DNA from: Ischnura elegans
Lineage: Eukaryota; Arthropoda; Insecta; Odonata; Coenagrionidae
DNA length: 64,000 bases
Direction: 5' to 3'
Assembly (NCBI RefSeq): GCF_921293095.1
Contig: NC_060254.1
Span: 7,874,001-7,938,000, forward strand
Part shown: positions 61,398 to 64,000 of the stretch, piece by piece
Numbering within the stretch: position 1 is the stretch's first letter
Layout: each line of letters opens with the position of its first letter
Notes under the pieces: model-generated
Told to the model about the DNA's origin: nothing
Seen by the model: only the letters and a program-made list of their open reading frames with translations
Database searches by the model: none
Position numbers and translations under genes: made by a program

Positions 61398-61791
61398 ATC
61401 TTCTCGTCTTCTTGTTCTAAGAATATAAAAAAAGTATTATGCCAATGGATGGCTATATTTTCACAAATGCTAGAGCAAACAGAAAAACCATTTACTTACC
61501 TTCAAGCATGCCAAACATGTGCACTTAAGAACTGTATGGCATTTTATCGCTAGATGGCTCTGGCGTAGAAGCAATGAGTTGGCTGTGGGATCCAACTGTT
61601 GGATGACCGATCTCTTCATGATTGGTGTGGGGACCAACACGTGGACCCTACAACCAAGTTGCGAGCGTCCAATTTAGTTGGATAGTACACCCAATCGCGT
61701 TGGCTGCCGTGTCTTTTGCAGTGGATACTGCATCCAACTTTCACTTACCCAATAAAAATTGGATGCCACATCCAATCCTTTTTTTGAGTGT

Positions 61792-63360
61792 AAACTCTCT
61801 AGTTTCTTTTTTCTTTACAAATTAATTTTCACAAAGAGAGTGCTAAGTGTAGCTTATAGTTCGGCTGGATGTCAAATGAATCTTTATTATTATCATCATC
61901 ATTCATTTAAATGCAAAAATAGTGAATGTCTATATATTATGTTGATCTTATTGAATACAATAAATACCGGATAGCGTGAGGTGTAGATAATGGATATATT
62001 GTTGCATGTTATAAAAAAACGGACCAATGAAATGCTGAAATTCAAGCAAAAAGTTACCCTTTTTAGCAATTCGAGCAGTTATAATTGATAGCGGACCAAT
62101 TCCGATTGAAATTTTATAATCAAACAAACTGATTTCGGTCGTGAGAGGGTTCCCTCCTCATAAATTGTGCATTTCTCTCTTTCGCTCGGACTTCTTCACC
62201 CACGTCCTTCTGCTCTTCTCGCCGTCGCTGGCTGCTCCCATGTCTCTCTCCTTCGCGACCTCACCGTTATTGCACCGTTCGCGGGGCTTCGCCTCTATCT
62301 TGTCATCTCCAGGCGCATACGTTCGCGTCGACGTGGTGAGTAACGACCCCATCCTCCTCTCCTTCACTCCCTTGTGTTGTTCCTTGTGTGCGCGCGTACA
62401 CTTTCTTCTTCTTTCCCTCCCGCCCCTCCTCCTCTTTCGCAAATTAGAACCTTAGCCAATTTATTCCGTGCGTTTTTTTGTGCGCTCGCCTTGCGAAGTC
62501 GTGAGTTATGTTTTTTTTGTCATTTGGAATGGTCTTCTCATCTAGTCGAGTTGGTAGTCGGGGTTTTCTAATCCATTGGTCTGCGGGTCATCTCATTAAT
62601 TTTATCGCTTTGCTCCGTGGATGTATTTTTTTCAGCCTGGTTTGCATTTTTACCCGAGAGAAATGCTAATTAGTTGTTTATTTTTACGAGTGATTAACCT
62701 TTTTTTCGTATTGATTTATTTTATGGGATAACTCTGCAATTTATACCGCTAGAGTTCCGATCCGAAGCTATGTTGTGTGATAATAATTAGGAACTACATT
62801 CTCATAATTTTAATGGGTATTATTTACGCTTCTAAGAATTAACGAATATGATTTACTGTTGATCTATAGATTTTCATTAAGCTTCTGGTGTTTCAGTACA
62901 CAATGCAATTATAAATGGTCAAATATTGGTCAGTATTTCTGAGGCTGAGCACATTTCCGCGATTTCATTACAGTCTGCATCCCACAGCTCCTGGTATTGC
63001 TGTAAAATTAAAAAAAAATACGCTTCGAGTAAAGGCTGACTAAAAAATAGCAGTACTTGTAAATTAACTCCAAAAAATAAGCTTCGCGGTTTGGGGCTTT
63101 AATATTTAACAAAACAGCGTGGTCTGGACGCCATCTCTCATTCTTCTTCGGAACTATAACGGCAAACTGCCTCACATATGGTATTGAAATTGAGTCGTTT
63201 CTTTGGTCGAATCGATGTCTTTTCTGCAGTTTATTTATCAATTCCATATTGTATCCTCGATATTTTTCATTGCGAGGTGTCTTATCTGACTGCACAAAAC
63301 TAAACGGAAAGAGAACTGCGAAAGCACACTTGCAAAGCGCATGAAAAAAATGAATGCGGC
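61792..63360. other. Intronic sequence with a C/T-rich island
   Basis: About 62140-62460 is C/T-rich and open on both strands (up to 104 codons) without coding marks. A 124-codon minus-strand frame spans 63382-63008; it contains EKYRGYNMELINKLQ and IPYVRQFAVIVPKK, loosely like parts of ionotropic-receptor ligand-binding domains, but too short and too uncertain to call. Confidence 0.35.
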
Positions 63361-63540
63361 AGTGCGCCTTCCTAAGTTTCACCCTAAGTTTCCAGCAATT
63401 TCAAAATCGACCAAAGCCCACTGTAATTTTCAGGCTAATTTCACTAGGTAAGTGCACCTTCCGAAGTTTCATCCCAAGTTTCCCGTAAATTCAAAATCGA
63501 CCAAACCCCTCTGTAAATTTCGCTCTAATTTCTCTTGGTA
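63361..63540. repeat. Diverged tandem duplication, two 90-bp units
   Basis: Unit 1 (63361-63450) begins AGTGCGCCTTCCTAAGTTTC and unit 2 (63451-63540) begins AGTGCACCTTCCGAAGTTTC. The two align end to end without gaps, sharing TTCAAAATCGACCAAA near the middle and ending TAGGTA and TTGGTA. It is a single local duplication rather than a satellite array. Confidence 0.8.
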
Positions 63541-64000
63541 ATATCCGCGCTAATTTGTTTCTATGAACGCCGCCATTGACGCAAGTGTACTGGAATCTCT
63601 CGCTGCAAACTGATGTGTTATTACAATATTTTTCTTCTTTATAAAGCGGCCTTAATTGTGTTAATTTATTTATTTTTTCTTCACGCCGCAATGCCCCCGT
63701 TTGGAATCGGCAGGCTCAATTTGATTTCTCAGGGGGGTGTGTGCGCGCGGTAGCTTCATGTGTGTAATGGCCGTAAATCAATCTCGTTTCACGTCAGACC
63801 TTCCTCTCCCCCTCCGCCGTTTTTTTTTTTCTCTCGCGACTTTTTTTAACCCCAACCCGCGCTCTACGTGTTTCATCTTTTTCTCCCCCTCCCCTCCCCC
63901 TCTCTCCCTCCCCTTCTCCCCTCTTCTCGCGGAATGGTCCGCACAGCATCCACCTCTGCGGTGTTTTTGCCTCCGTTTGTTCGTGAGTAGTTGAGTTGAG
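63541..64000. other. Window end: AT-rich then pyrimidine-rich
   Basis: From about 63780 to 63940 the plus strand is dominated by C and T (CTCCCCCTCCCCTCCCCC and similar), which explains the open frame there. No exon recognised. Confidence 0.4.

Larger units (their letters stand above)
57847..61789. mobile_element. 3.9-kb DNA transposon with TTGGATG palindrome arrays and a SAM-like gene
   Basis: The left end reads CACTGAAAGAAAAAATTGG and the right end, inverted, CACTCAAAAAAAGGATTGG; TA flanks both (57845-57846 and 61790-61791). Just inside each end, about 200 bp is packed with short palindromic words built from TTGGATG and CATCCAA with variable loops (57860-58040 and 61575-61780), probable transposase-binding arrays. 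The minus strand carries a spliced SAM-like reading frame starting about 390 bp inside the right end. No DDE-type transposase was recognised. TA duplication alone does not settle the superfamily. Confidence 0.65.

Noticed and set aside
1..64000. CRISPR array, bacterial operons, rRNA genes
   Set aside because: No regularly spaced repeats, no long intronless coding runs and no rRNA sequence were seen; splice sites, LINEs and SINEs show a eukaryotic genome.

Overview
The window is gene-poor, roughly 60% AT eukaryotic DNA. It has spliced exons with GT-AG borders, several decayed LINE reverse transcriptases, tRNA-derived SINEs and MITEs with target-site duplications. The style fits an arthropod, probably an insect with a fairly large repeat-rich genome. 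I cannot name the species. I see no bacterial-type genes, rRNA, CRISPR array or convincing functional tRNA.

Left end (1-5.4 kb): five minus-strand exons, read right to left from 5414 to 1478, have compatible splice phases. They encode a coiled-coil protein that aligns with the N-terminal third of outer dynein arm docking complex subunit 3 (ODAD3/CCDC151). Its introns are loaded with a hAT-type MITE, a SINE and a LINE 3' end, and other LINE debris lies beyond the last visible exon. The fourth recognisable junction is followed by an exon with an in-frame TGA, so this copy may be broken or the model incomplete.

At about 5.4-5.9 kb there is a GC-rich head-to-head promoter region. It is followed on the plus strand by a first coding exon (5826-5904) that is nothing but a signal peptide ending in a consensus donor, phase 1. 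No second exon was recognised, so 5905-64000 is most simply read as the first intron of a secreted or membrane-receptor gene, and everything to its right is intronic or intergenic.

Inside that region: quiet AT-rich DNA alternating with C/T-rich stop-poor islands (about 10.3-10.7, 11.5-12.5, 31.7-32.1, 43.2-43.6, 54.9-55.3, 62.1-62.5 and 63.8-64.0 kb). Two multi-kilobase DNA transposons stand out. The first (23758-26854) has 11-bp inverted ends, a candidate 4-bp target duplication and seven copies of a 15-bp motif near its ends, two of them forming a perfect 30-bp palindrome; its coding part is dead and carries a nested hAT-like MITE. The second (57847-61789) has diverged inverted ends, arrays of short TTGGATG-type palindromes at both ends and a spliced minus-strand reading frame that looks like a SAM domain.

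Two Harbinger-like MITEs have clean 3-bp TWA duplications (42624-42971 and 57181-57414). The second sits inside a LINE reverse-transcriptase frame that resumes in frame on the other side. All functional names come from reading the sequence by eye; none was tested by a search.
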